A stretch of 64,000 bases of DNA from a virus: positions 39,654 to 103,653 of the IMG/VR virus record IMGVR_UViG_3300030044_000016; one strand, written 5' to 3'. The notes under the pieces are model-generated. The model was not told the DNA's origin. It searched no databases and saw only the letters and a program-made list of their open reading frames with translations. Shown in pieces: positions 1 through 8,836 of this stretch (position 1 is the stretch's first letter; each line of letters opens with the position of its first letter). Made by a program: the position numbers and the translations under genes.

Positions 1-1
1 T

Positions 2-142
2 GGGATTAAGACCAATCAACCCCACTACATGGAGTTGCTGAAGACAAAGATTCCCCAAGACACTCTAAAGAAGTTTATCGACAAAAACCCTCATGTGTTT
101 GATAGTGTATCTAATGCCCTGCCACCACAACCAATCGCCTAA
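2..142 (+). CDS. 3' end of an upstream gene, possibly RNA polymerase beta N-terminal part
   Basis: An open frame enters from the left edge and ends with TAA at 140-142, giving about 46 C-terminal residues ending in PPQPIA. Its stop overlaps the next start as TAATG, so the two genes are probably translationally coupled. The fragment has no motif I recognise. The next gene starts in the middle of RNA polymerase beta, so the missing N-terminal half of beta would be expected directly upstream; that identity is inferred from context only. Confidence 0.5.
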   Translation, partial: GIKTNQPHYMELLKTKIPQDTLKKFIDKNPHVFDSVSNALPPQPIA

Positions 143-3100
143 TGGATCTTTTTGAACAGATGTTCCCTGGCCTCCTAAAAGAGGCTGGAGCTTTTGATGC
201 GCACTCTGCAGAGTTTATCCCTGCAATGAGACGGGGCAAGCTGACCTATGCCTCCCCCAAGGAGGTAGACTACGAGATCATGTCTCCTAGTCATTTGTAT
301 ACTGAGGCCTCTAATTTGTCTCCAATGGGGAGTACCATGGCAGGCGCTAGATTGTTCATGGGGTCGAAGTACGTAAATCAAGCTCTGCCGCTCAAGGATC
401 CAGAGGCTGCGCTAGTCCAGGTATTGGATGATGATACAGGCAAGCCGCTAGAACAAGTGATTGGATCTAAGGTTGGCTTAGTCAAGTCTCCTGTGCATGG
501 GACTATAAAGAGGGTAGACAAAGAAAATGTACTAATAGCTGGCGCTGACGGCAAAGAGCACAACGTAGAACTGAGGAACTTCTATAGCCATAACAGGAAA
601 ACTCAAACTACCGATACTCCCTTGGTGAAGGAGGGGGATGTTGTTAAGCCTGGTCAGTCATTGGCTCACTCTAATTATGTGATGCCGGATGGCACTCTAG
701 CTCTAAGTAAGAACCTCAGGGTAGCGTTCATGCCAGGAAAGGGTGGTGGTACATTTGAGGATGCCATTACAGTGAGTGAAGGTGCTGCTAAGAAACTTAC
801 GTCTAATCACATGATTGGATTTGATGTCGACCATAAGGGGGGTGTTGTGTCGGACAAGTCGAAGTTTATGCAACTGTTCCCAAACAGGTACACAAAAGAT
901 CAATTGGATAAGATCGGAGAGAATGGAATGGCCAGAAAGGGCGTAACATTGCAAACTGGAGATCCAATATTTTTGTCTTTGTCTCCTAGGGTACTTAGGG
1001 CTGAGGACCGCGCCAAGGGCAATCTACACAAGATTCTTAAAAAGTCATTCTCTGATAAGAGTCAGACCTGGGAAAAGTCGGTTCCTGGTGTGGTGGCAGA
1101 TGCCGTAGAGACTAGGCATGGTCTATCTGCAAATATTTCTGCTGACTTCCCACTAAGTCAGGCTGATAAGATTTCTTCTAGGGCTGCGGCAAAAGGCGTA
1201 ATTGGGTCTATTGTTCCAGATCACAAGATGTTTAGGGATAGTGATGGGAACCCTATTGATATTTTAATTAACCCAGCGGCCCTAATCGGCAGAAAGAATC
1301 CCATGATGGTTTTCGAGGCAATGCTTGGTAAGATAGCCCACAAGACTGGACAAAAGTATGTAATGCCCTCCTTCTCCACTGATTCATTCCACAAGTTCGT
1401 CTCGGGGGAACTAAAGAAGCACGGCGTATCCGATACAGAAGATCTATTTGATCCAGAGACTGGCAAAAAAATTCCCAATGTTCTTACTGGTATTCAGGCG
1501 TTTTACAAACTAGAGCACACAGCTGATACTAAGTGGAGTGCTATTGATGAGGGTGGGGTGGATCAAAATTTTCAGCCCACAAAGCCAGGCGGAACGAGTA
1601 GCGCAAAAAGAATCGGAAACCTTGACGTAACTGCCTTACTGTCTCATGGCGCAGTAAAGAACTTGTATGATATCCAAAACTATCGTACTGGAGGCGACCC
1701 AGATCTTTGGCGTGCAATCCGTATGGGTCACCCACTTCCCGCCCCAAAGGTCCCATTTGTGTATGATAAGTTTATTAATACGCTTAAGGGGGCTGGTATT
1801 AATACAGAGAGGAAGGGATCAAAGATTTTTATCAAAGCGCTAAAAGCTAAGGATATTGATGAATTGGTTGGACAGAGAGAGGTAAAGAATTCTGAGACTA
1901 TTGACCCTAGTAGTGGCCAACCCATACCAGGTGGATTAATGGATCAATCTCTGCATGGAATTGATGGAAAGAGATGGAGCTATATTAATCTTGGGGAGCC
2001 AGTACCAAATCCGATCCTTGAGGAGCCACTTAGGAAGATACTTGGGCTGACTGAGAGCGAGATGCGCGACATTCTATCCAACAAGGGACAGATCAATGGC
2101 AATACTGGGCCCAAAGCGTTGATTGATGCCTTGGGGTCTCTTGATCTAGACAAGGAGGAGCAAGACCTTAGAAGCAAGATTCGCAATGGATCTAGCACGA
2201 CTAGGAATAGCGCCGTACAGAAGCTAAATATTATTTCTGGAATCAAGAAACAGGGTATTGGGAAGGAAGATTTCTTTATGACTAAGGTTCCGGTTTTACC
2301 CGCCGCATATCGCCCTATTTCTATGGCTGGGAGGATGATGCTGAGTGCTGACTCCAATTATCTATACAAAGACCTAATGACAGCCAGGGATCTTCACGAA
2401 AAATCAAAACAAGATTTTGGTGATCAAGAGGCTGGCAATGAGAGACTTGCTGTGTACGACTCGCTTGCTGCTGTTATGGGGCTTGGTGACCCGCTTCATC
2501 CCAAGCTTGTGCAGAAGGGAGTTAAAGGGTTTATTCGCCAGCTAGCGGGGAGTGGAGGACCCAAGACGGGATCTCTCCTGGGGAAGGTTATTGGTCATAC
2601 AGTGGGGACTGTTGGGAGGGGGGCAATTATCCCGAGCGATGAGCTAGATATGGATCAGATCGGGGTCCCAGAAAAGATGGCGTGGAAGATGTATTCTCCG
2701 TTTGTCATGAGGCGCTTGGTAAAGCACGGAATGCCATCTAGTCAGGCAGCTCTGAATGTGGAGAGAAAGACCGATTATGCAAAGAGGTTTTTGTTGGAGG
2801 AGATGAAGGCTAGGCCGGTCATGTATAGTCGAGCTCCATCTTTGCACCGGTTCAACATAATGGGAGCAGAGCCACAGATTGTGACTGGCGATTCAATTAG
2901 GATCAGTCCATTAGTTGTAAAGCCCTTCACTGCGGACTTTGACGGCGACGAACAGGTTGGTAAAGTGCTTATTTTAAGGAGTTTGCAAAAAAAATGCACA
3001 AATAGTAAAAATCATTTGACACATCCATCACTATTGTGCGGTAGTGAAGACATGTTCAAGGATATCACACTACCACATTACAATCCCACCACTCATGAAG

Positions 3101-5154
3101 TATCAGTTGTTGACCTAGAGGACTTTCCTCGCGGAGAGTTTACGAATCGCAACGAGAACGGTAAGAATGGTCCAATAGATTTCTTTTCTGTCCCAGAGGA
3201 TATAATGGTCTTAGCACTCGACGAAAAGACAAACAAGCCTGTATGGGCGCAAGTTGCGTTTTATAGCAAGCATTACCAAAGGAAAATAGAGATTGTAAAT
3301 TTGCTGGCTGGTAGGCAGATCATTACAGACGACGACCCTCGCGCTGTTTATGGAATGGATCCATCAAGACCAGAAGACGGCCTTATTCGCTGCACTCCAA
3401 CTGAAGCGCTAAACCGTAAGATTTGTGTACCATATTCCCCCCACGCTGGAGCTGCTGTGAGCCAGTTGCCAGAAATTTCTGAGATCACAATAACAGATCG
3501 AGAGGATTGTATCTTCAAGAAACTCCCACTCACTAGGGAATTAGGGTATTTGCTTGGTGCCCTATGTGGTGATGGGTGGTGGGACAAAAAAGATTATGAA
3601 TATTACCACAAGCGAACAGATATGTTTGGTTCTAGAAATATTAATATGGCAGATCTAAAGGGGTATAATGCCTTATCTATAAAGAAAATATTGACAGACT
3701 TGTTTTTAAAGTCTGGGCCTCTTTATCATTATTCGATAGAGACGCTCAAAGCAAACAACCCATCCAGATACGGAGATACCGTCAAGCACACTTTTAACTT
3801 CAAGCACAGCGAGTTGTTTGCAGAATTTCTTTCTACTCACTTGGGTGGCGAGGGGGACGAAAATACCGCTGGTTCTGGCAACAAGCACCTATCTGGGTTT
3901 ATGTATCAAGCTCCACGGGAGTTCCGAGAGGGACTTCTTTGTGGACTGGTCGATACTGATGGATCCTGCTCGGTGTCGCACGCAAAGGAAAAGCCACAGC
4001 TACTATGTGCTTTTTCTAGCACGTCACTCAGGCTTGTTCGCGATGTTAAATTTCTTGCATCTACTCTTGGGATTAATTCTACAATCACCTGGTCCAAAAC
4101 CACTACCGCAGGAAATGATTCGTGGATACTGGCATTTTCCTCTGTTGACTGTAAGAGACACAATATTTTTGTGAATCTTGAGTGCCCCTGGAAGAAAGAG
4201 GCATTTTTGACCACGCCTGTCAGAGATGACTCCCCTGTGCTTGGTAAGTACGATACAGTATTTATACCGCATAGTCTTGCGAAGGAGTTTTCGAGGCAAC
4301 TTGGTAGCCCACAGATTACCTCTGACCTTAAAAAGATTGGTGGGGCTGCTCTCGAAGAGACTCTTGATAAGAAGGCCGTTTACAGAAATATTTGGGGAGG
4401 AATTGCCAGAGGAGCTGTCTCTAGGAATTCCGCCTACAGGGCAATTGATCAGATTAGGGAGACCTATCGTCGCGACGGAGCAATCATAGAAATCGCTCTT
4501 GAGGTAGCCAATAAGTGCCGTGATTCTGGCAAGCTGGATATGAAGTCCGCTCAGCAGATTAGGGCTGGAATCGTTCGGGTTGCTCCAGCTGGAACCCCCA
4601 ACTACAAATTGGTGAAGAATGTGTATAGCGGACTGGACAGGCCAATCAAGACTGGTAAGTTGCCAGAGTCCACTGCTGATCGCATTATCAAATTCCTGGC
4701 CGAAACTGAGCGCCCTCAATGCTACGTGGACACTCCTGAATTCCTGGAATGGTCTGAGAGGTTCCTAGAGAACAAATCTATCAATTGGTCCCCCGTCGAC
4801 TCTGTAGAAAAGACTGGAGTGTTAGAAGATGGATACGACCTAACGGTTCCAGGATATGAGACCTTCATGGCCGCTGATGGAGTTATTCTATCTAACACCA
4901 TGAATGTACACGTCCCTGTATCTGATGACGCAGTGAAAGAGATTAAAGACAGGCTCATGCCATCTCAGAACCTTCTCTCCATTAAAGGAAGAGATGCCCA
5001 CTATACACCATCTCAGGAGTTCGTCCTCGGGTTGTACAACACTACTGCTGTGGATCATAAGAAACCCAAGACTAAGTTCAAGAGCGCCGAAGATGTTATT
5101 GCTGCCTATAGAAGAGGGGACTTAAATATCGACAGTCAAGTTGATATTGGGTAA
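142..5154 (+). CDS. RNA polymerase: beta C-terminal half fused to beta-prime N-terminal half, with intein
   Basis: This 1670-residue protein is part of a phage multisubunit RNA polymerase. Residues about 20-560 match the C-terminal half of bacterial beta: a segment like IDYxxxSPSQ, the FEDAI motif, the KGVI/NP region and a C-terminal stretch like the SLGINIE end of beta. The chain then runs on without a gap into beta-prime, starting around residue 562 with a segment like the first helices of beta-prime, then PVLPAAYRPI, RAPSLHRF and the catalytic DFDGD motif at residues 932-936, which binds the active-site magnesium. A 649-residue intein follows. The extein resumes with TMNVHVPVS and stops after a VLGLY segment, about the middle of beta-prime; the rest is at 8837-11197. 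Start ATG overlaps the preceding stop. Beta/beta-prime fusions are known in a few bacteria, but this cut-and-join pattern is unusual as far as I know. Confidence 0.9.
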   Translation: MDLFEQMFPGLLKEAGAFDAHSAEFIPAMRRGKLTYASPKEVDYEIMSPSHLYTEASNLSPMGSTMAGARLFMGSKYVNQALPLKDPEAALVQVLDDDTGKPLEQVIGSKVGLVKSPVHGTIKRVDKENVLIAGADGKEHNVELRNFYSHNRKTQTTDTPLVKEGDVVKPGQSLAHSNYVMPDGTLALSKNLRVAFMPGKGGGTFEDAITVSEGAAKKLTSNHMIGFDVDHKGGVVSDKSKFMQLFPNRYTKDQLDKIGENGMARKGVTLQTGDPIFLSLSPRVLRAEDRAKGNLHKILKKSFSDKSQTWEKSVPGVVADAVETRHGLSANISADFPLSQADKISSRAAAKGVIGSIVPDHKMFRDSDGNPIDILINPAALIGRKNPMMVFEAMLGKIAHKTGQKYVMPSFSTDSFHKFVSGELKKHGVSDTEDLFDPETGKKIPNVLTGIQAFYKLEHTADTKWSAIDEGGVDQNFQPTKPGGTSSAKRIGNLDVTALLSHGAVKNLYDIQNYRTGGDPDLWRAIRMGHPLPAPKVPFVYDKFINTLKGAGINTERKGSKIFIKALKAKDIDELVGQREVKNSETIDPSSGQPIPGGLMDQSLHGIDGKRWSYINLGEPVPNPILEEPLRKILGLTESEMRDILSNKGQINGNTGPKALIDALGSLDLDKEEQDLRSKIRNGSSTTRNSAVQKLNIISGIKKQGIGKEDFFMTKVPVLPAAYRPISMAGRMMLSADSNYLYKDLMTARDLHEKSKQDFGDQEAGNERLAVYDSLAAVMGLGDPLHPKLVQKGVKGFIRQLAGSGGPKTGSLLGKVIGHTVGTVGRGAIIPSDELDMDQIGVPEKMAWKMYSPFVMRRLVKHGMPSSQAALNVERKTDYAKRFLLEEMKARPVMYSRAPSLHRFNIMGAEPQIVTGDSIRISPLVVKPFTADFDGDEQVGKVLILRSLQKKCTNSKNHLTHPSLLCGSEDMFKDITLPHYNPTTHEVSVVDLEDFPRGEFTNRNENGKNGPIDFFSVPEDIMVLALDEKTNKPVWAQVAFYSKHYQRKIEIVNLLAGRQIITDDDPRAVYGMDPSRPEDGLIRCTPTEALNRKICVPYSPHAGAAVSQLPEISEITITDREDCIFKKLPLTRELGYLLGALCGDGWWDKKDYEYYHKRTDMFGSRNINMADLKGYNALSIKKILTDLFLKSGPLYHYSIETLKANNPSRYGDTVKHTFNFKHSELFAEFLSTHLGGEGDENTAGSGNKHLSGFMYQAPREFREGLLCGLVDTDGSCSVSHAKEKPQLLCAFSSTSLRLVRDVKFLASTLGINSTITWSKTTTAGNDSWILAFSSVDCKRHNIFVNLECPWKKEAFLTTPVRDDSPVLGKYDTVFIPHSLAKEFSRQLGSPQITSDLKKIGGAALEETLDKKAVYRNIWGGIARGAVSRNSAYRAIDQIRETYRRDGAIIEIALEVANKCRDSGKLDMKSAQQIRAGIVRVAPAGTPNYKLVKNVYSGLDRPIKTGKLPESTADRIIKFLAETERPQCYVDTPEFLEWSERFLENKSINWSPVDSVEKTGVLEDGYDLTVPGYETFMAADGVILSNTMNVHVPVSDDAVKEIKDRLMPSQNLLSIKGRDAHYTPSQEFVLGLYNTTAVDHKKPKTKFKSAEDVIAAYRRGDLNIDSQVDIG
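2950..4896 (+). other. Large intein with LAGLIDADG endonuclease in the RNA polymerase DFDGD site
   Basis: In-frame insertion of about 649 residues (937-1585 of the host protein) directly after DFDGD. The C-terminal splice junction is clear: a YDLTVPGYETF block, then VILSN followed by Thr as the first downstream residue. Two LAGLIDADG blocks are visible, LGYLLGALCGDGW and LLCGLVDTDGS, so it is a homing-endonuclease intein. A block-B-like stretch reads GRQIITDDDPRAVYG with Asp where His is usual. If the extein is read as DFDGD-TMNVHVP, the first intein residue is Glu, not Cys or Ser, so the N-terminal junction is non-canonical or shifted. Block F has Asp, not the Cys of class 3 inteins. Confidence 0.85.
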
Positions 5155-5167
5155 TATTCAGAGAGAT

Positions 5168-5788
5168 ATGGACACACCCAAAACCATTTTGTTTGACAAG
5201 AAAGCTGCTTCTCCAGAGATTATAAAGAGCATCTTGGATCATTTAGGTAAAGCGGCTCCTGCTGCTATTGGAGCAGTTGGTACTGCTGGAGCCCTGGATG
5301 CTGTACAGAACAATGGTAATTACAAAAACTTCGATACTGGCAGATTAGTGAACCTTGCCCTTAATGCTGGATTGGGTGGAGCTGGTAGTCATATGCTATC
5401 TAAAGGCAATATGCATGGTATTGAGGTGATTGCAGGAGCCCCCCTAAAAGACATGGCTGTTAACATTGCTGCAACATCTAGAGATGCCAGCAGGTACATG
5501 AAGGAGAATCCAGTCGGAAAGGGATTTTCTCCACTCCAGAGAGACCTACTTGTCGGAGGGGGTGCTGCGGCAACCACTGCTGCTATTCCAGCCCTCATGA
5601 ACATCAGTTCTGCTGCCAAGAGAATTGGTAGTGGTCACGCTGTCAGAGTTAGCACAAGCGTACGACACAACAAGAATCACAACGACGATCCAGCCGACAC
5701 GGACCCACAGGTACCTATTGTGGTCGAGGAGGCTCCTCCTGCTCCAGAGAAGAAGCCAGGTCTGATTAGTCGACTACTTCACTGGTAA
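5168..5788 (+). CDS. Unknown small virion-type protein, Gly/Ala-rich
   Basis: 206 residues from ATG 5168; an upstream TTG at 5141 inside the polymerase gene is less likely. The middle is Gly/Ala-rich with one or two hydrophobic stretches (around the GAVGTAGAL and GGGAAATTAAIPAL segments). The C-terminus is acidic then Pro-rich and ends in a basic/aromatic tail. No enzyme motif is visible. It sits between the two beta-prime pieces in a tight run of small genes. Composition resembles internal or ejected phage proteins, but I do not recognise the family. Confidence 0.7.
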   Translation: MDTPKTILFDKKAASPEIIKSILDHLGKAAPAAIGAVGTAGALDAVQNNGNYKNFDTGRLVNLALNAGLGGAGSHMLSKGNMHGIEVIAGAPLKDMAVNIAATSRDASRYMKENPVGKGFSPLQRDLLVGGGAAATTAAIPALMNISSAAKRIGSGHAVRVSTSVRHNKNHNDDPADTDPQVPIVVEEAPPAPEKKPGLISRLLHW

Positions 5789-5790
5789 AT

Positions 5791-6414
5791 ATGGGTGCAC
5801 CAATTTTAGGAGATCAGCAGTTTGTACCAAACGCTCTGACTCCCAATTACATCTCTAGGTTTTTTAGAGACCCAGTGTCCGGGTTGCTTTCTACACAGTT
5901 TAGTACAGATGGTGGGAATACGTGGGGGCAGATGGCTGCTCAGCCACCCTCTGGTGTTGGCGCTGGTTGGGTACCAACATGGGATGGTATTAACAGCATT
6001 GTGTGGAAGCCTATTTCATCTCTGATTGGCATACCTACCCAAACATCTGGTGGTACGACTCAGTCCTGGGCTGAGTTCCAATATCCAGCAGCACTATCTA
6101 CTGGAAATCAATTTGGGTACTTTCAGGTTCCAAGCGGGACTACTCTCTCTTGTTATGGGGCTCAGGCTAGTGTGTTTACTCCATCAACTGGCGCAGATAT
6201 TGTTGTGTATCTTGTCCAGATTGTTAGTGGGATCCCACAGGTTCAGTCTACGAGCTTCCGTCTAACACAAAACTCCCTTTCTGTAAGTTCAATCTTTTTT
6301 CAGCCGATAACAATGACACCCAACACTTCTTGGGCACTAATCTTGTCTTCAGTAGGAACTACTGAGCCAGGTGAGTTCTTGTCTTGCCGTTTACTGTTTA
6401 ATACCTCAGAATAA
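5791..6414 (+). CDS. Unknown beta-rich protein
   Basis: 207 residues, starting two bases after the previous stop. It is rich in Ser, Thr, Gly and aromatic residues with no long helices, like structural or fibre-type phage proteins. The N-terminus contains RFFRDPVSGLLSTQFSTDGG, which looks like a beta-sheet segment. No membrane segment, signal peptide or catalytic motif is visible. Function not recognised. Confidence 0.7.
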   Translation: MGAPILGDQQFVPNALTPNYISRFFRDPVSGLLSTQFSTDGGNTWGQMAAQPPSGVGAGWVPTWDGINSIVWKPISSLIGIPTQTSGGTTQSWAEFQYPAALSTGNQFGYFQVPSGTTLSCYGAQASVFTPSTGADIVVYLVQIVSGIPQVQSTSFRLTQNSLSVSSIFFQPITMTPNTSWALILSSVGTTEPGEFLSCRLLFNTSE

Positions 6415-6423
6415 TAGATCCTC

Positions 6424-6978
6424 ATGAAAGAATCCTTTAACAAAGCCCTCCTCGCTGAAGTGATGGGAAACCTAAGCAAGAAAGCATTCGTTGCTTCTCC
6501 CGCCACTCAAGTAGCTGTATCCACAGCCCAGCAATCTGGACAGATCCCCCAGCCTCCTCCTCCACCTCCAGGCTCGGACGAGCAGCCAGTAATTGGGTTT
6601 CCAGAAATTTCTCAGATGCTAAATCAAGGGTTCCAGAGCATAGATCAGGGATTGCAGCAATTAGCTCAAATGCTCCAGCAGATCCAACTTGCTCAGCAGC
6701 AGGCTGCAGCATCTGCCCCAGCAGAAGGTGGTGAGGGTGGGGGAGAGAAGAAAGAAAAGAAGCTGAGTGTTACAGAGCGAATCAACAAACTGGAACAGCT
6801 AGTGCAGCAGGCTATGGGCGGCGGTGGTGCTCCATCTCCTGGTGGCGACCCAAGTGCACAACAGCAGCCACCCCCAGATCCCTCTCAGCAAGCTCCGCAA
6901 GATCCTAGTCAGGGCCAAGATCCTGCCGCTGCCGGACAGACAGCTCCAGATCCTTCTCAGCAGCCGCCACAGGGGTAA
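6424..6978 (+). CDS. Low-complexity Gln/Pro-rich protein with coiled-coil core
   Basis: 184 residues. The N-terminus MKESFNKALLAEVMG is followed by a proline run (IPQPPPPPPG), a Gln-rich helical stretch around residues 65-100, a Gly/Glu/Lys-rich linker, a short helix (ERINKLEQLVQQ) and a Pro/Gln/Asp tail with DPSQQ repeats. The LLAEV segment fits a T4-type prohead protease site (LxE). Low-complexity proteins of this kind are common as internal head or scaffold components, but this role is inferred. Confidence 0.65.
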   Translation: MKESFNKALLAEVMGNLSKKAFVASPATQVAVSTAQQSGQIPQPPPPPPGSDEQPVIGFPEISQMLNQGFQSIDQGLQQLAQMLQQIQLAQQQAAASAPAEGGEGGGEKKEKKLSVTERINKLEQLVQQAMGGGGAPSPGGDPSAQQQPPPDPSQQAPQDPSQGQDPAAAGQTAPDPSQQPPQG

Positions 6979-7208
6979 TGGCAACAGACAATTCATTGAG
7001 GGTTATTGCCAGAAATGGACCATTGTCCGAACCACTCCTCGACTCCAGGGAGGTAACTAGTCTGGAGCTACGGGACACCGATGGTAATCTTGTGGCGCTT
7101 GTAATAATGGTCCCAGGACATCCTGTGTGGATTGTCTCAAAAAGTGAGCAAGATGACTTCTCTTCGTTCGCTGCCAATATGGGCTTTGCCTTAAAAATTA
7201 AGGATTGA
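6978..7208 (+). CDS. Unknown 76-residue protein
   Basis: The ATG shares a base with the TAA of the previous gene (TAATG), so translation is probably coupled. The product looks like a small globular beta-containing protein with a DGNLVALVIMVPG core. No known motif. The gene keeps a coding look throughout and fits the tight spacing of its neighbours. Confidence 0.6.
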   Translation: MATDNSLRVIARNGPLSEPLLDSREVTSLELRDTDGNLVALVIMVPGHPVWIVSKSEQDDFSSFAANMGFALKIKD

Positions 7209-7260
7209 CGCAAAAAGTACTTGCACAATCGATTCTGGCAGCGTAAGAATTGAACTTCAT

Positions 7261-8277
7261 ATGAGCAACATAGACAAAAAACCTGTCAGTTCTAATTGGG
7301 GCCAGATCGCCCACAGAAGTTCAGAAGCTGAGCACAGCAATGAAATCAAAGCCCTTAAGTTGGCTTTACAAGCGGAGCGAAAAGCTCACGAACAAACAGC
7401 AAAAGCCCTAAAGTCTGCTCGATCTTCGAGCGAAAGTGTGGTGGTCGCTCCAAGACCCAAAAAGACTTTGGCTAGCAAGGGTGATATAGTCGAGGTAATC
7501 TTCTCGGATGTTCACGGCAACAAACATGACCCACTGGCTTTTTCGGCACTACTAGGAGATCTAAAAACGATCAGGCCGGATAGAATTATTATCGGCGGTG
7601 ACCTTCTAGACTGCTCGGGATTTCTTGCAGAACATCATACGCTCGGGTATCTCGCTGAGACTGAGGACTCATACGAGGACGACGTAAAGGTAACCAATAT
7701 ATTGTTGGATCAAATCCAAAAACACTCTTCGTGTGAAGATATCCACTATATTGAGGGTAATCATGAGTGGCGTGTAGAGCGCTGGGCCGTTAATCAAAAG
7801 CTAGCCCATCATAAAGACGTAGAGCTTCTACGCAACACATTTTGTGCAGAGCATGTCCTGGGTCTTAAGGAAAGGGGTATCCAGTATTATCGGCAAGGTA
7901 TGACTCACGGAGACTGTATTACACCTGGTTGGGTTAAGTTTGATAAGGTGTCTTTTGTTCACAAAATCAGCAATGCTACTGACGCCGCTGAGGTTGCCCT
8001 TTCCAAGGCTGCAGGGAATATTGTATTCTTCGATTCACACAGGGCTACATTCAAGCCAAAGTTTTTGCCCAATGTTGGGCTTATCGCCGCATGGAATCCT
8101 GGGTGCTTGTGCAAACGTCAGCCCCACTACGCAAACACCAATCCGACCACCTGGACACACGGGTATCTAGTACGAGTTATTTCCAGATCTACTGGGAACT
8201 TTCAAATGATGAATGTCACGATCAACAATGGCGAATCCTTCGCTGGTCTTCTATTGAAGAACAGAGAGGAACAGTAA
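7261..8277 (+). CDS. Metallophosphoesterase (calcineurin-like fold)
   Basis: 338 residues. The first 75 are charged and helical. The catalytic domain then shows the two-metal phosphoesterase motifs in order: SDVHGN (Asp83, His85), GGDLLD (Asp114), EGNHEWR (Asn167, His168) and THGD (His216). Such enzymes hydrolyse phosphomonoesters, phosphodiesters, nucleotides or protein phosphates; the substrate cannot be read from sequence. It lies between the two RNA polymerase genes, after a 52-base gap containing TTGCACAAT. Helical N-terminal extensions suggest a binding partner or oligomerisation. Confidence 0.85.
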   Translation: MSNIDKKPVSSNWGQIAHRSSEAEHSNEIKALKLALQAERKAHEQTAKALKSARSSSESVVVAPRPKKTLASKGDIVEVIFSDVHGNKHDPLAFSALLGDLKTIRPDRIIIGGDLLDCSGFLAEHHTLGYLAETEDSYEDDVKVTNILLDQIQKHSSCEDIHYIEGNHEWRVERWAVNQKLAHHKDVELLRNTFCAEHVLGLKERGIQYYRQGMTHGDCITPGWVKFDKVSFVHKISNATDAAEVALSKAAGNIVFFDSHRATFKPKFLPNVGLIAAWNPGCLCKRQPHYANTNPTTWTHGYLVRVISRSTGNFQMMNVTINNGESFAGLLLKNREEQ

Positions 8278-8298
8278 ACACAAACACAATACACACAC

Positions 8299-8805
8299 AT
8301 GACAAAGAAATGGGTTAAAATATACGAGAGCCAGTCCTCCAAGCAATTTACTGCACCAGAGGGGTGGGACTCTCAAGAGGTTGTAGCAAGTGAATTGCAG
8401 TGCCCCTGCAATAAGGTATCTGAGATACTTTCTTATGCAATCAAGAGCGGGGATATCCTAACAAAAACATTCCCAATTTGGGATGAAAGAACCGCTAGGG
8501 TTGTTAGAAAGACCTTTTACAAAGAGAATCCCGCAATATCTGGAGATGTTGTCATTAGCCCAGATTGGGCAGAGTCAGAGGAGGAACCAGAGGTTGAGCT
8601 ATTTACTCAGCAATCTGATCCCATTGATGATGTGTCTGAGGTTGTTGATGTTTTCCCCCATAAGGTAGGATGCCGTGTTTATTCCAGATGGCGCTGTATC
8701 GAGGGTACGTTACAGGACAGTGGTGAAGTCCACTGGGACAACGGGAAGACCTCCACGCTCACAGTAAGTATGATCAAGAAAGGCGATGCTAAGTTCATCT
8801 CTTGA
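8299..8805 (+). CDS. Unknown protein with possible winged-helix N-terminus
   Basis: 168 residues. Residues 15-70 resemble a small helix-turn-helix or winged-helix fold (SQEVVASELQCPCNKVSEILSY region). A long acidic linker follows (about 95-120), then a compact beta-rich C-terminal domain (VGCRVYSRWRCIEGTL) that could be a Tudor- or SH3-like barrel. It directly precedes the second polymerase gene, so a transcription-related role is possible but not shown. Confidence 0.6.
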   Translation: MTKKWVKIYESQSSKQFTAPEGWDSQEVVASELQCPCNKVSEILSYAIKSGDILTKTFPIWDERTARVVRKTFYKENPAISGDVVISPDWAESEEEPEVELFTQQSDPIDDVSEVVDVFPHKVGCRVYSRWRCIEGTLQDSGEVHWDNGKTSTLTVSMIKKGDAKFIS

Positions 8806-8836
8806 TTTTTGATTGTTATTAGTGCAACATTAGACG

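Noticed and set aside
4024-4719. 231-residue minus-strand open frame inside the first intein
   Set aside because: The + strand intein has clear endonuclease and splice motifs; the reverse frame shows none.
2950-4896. Group I intron instead of an intein
   Set aside because: The reading frame is unbroken through the insertion and shows protein-splicing blocks and LAGLIDADG motifs within the fused protein.
4840-4899. Class 3 intein (Trp-Cys-Thr type) because the first downstream residue is Thr and Cys1 is absent
   Set aside because: The block F position that should be Cys reads Asp (GYDLTVPG), so the class 3 signature is not met.
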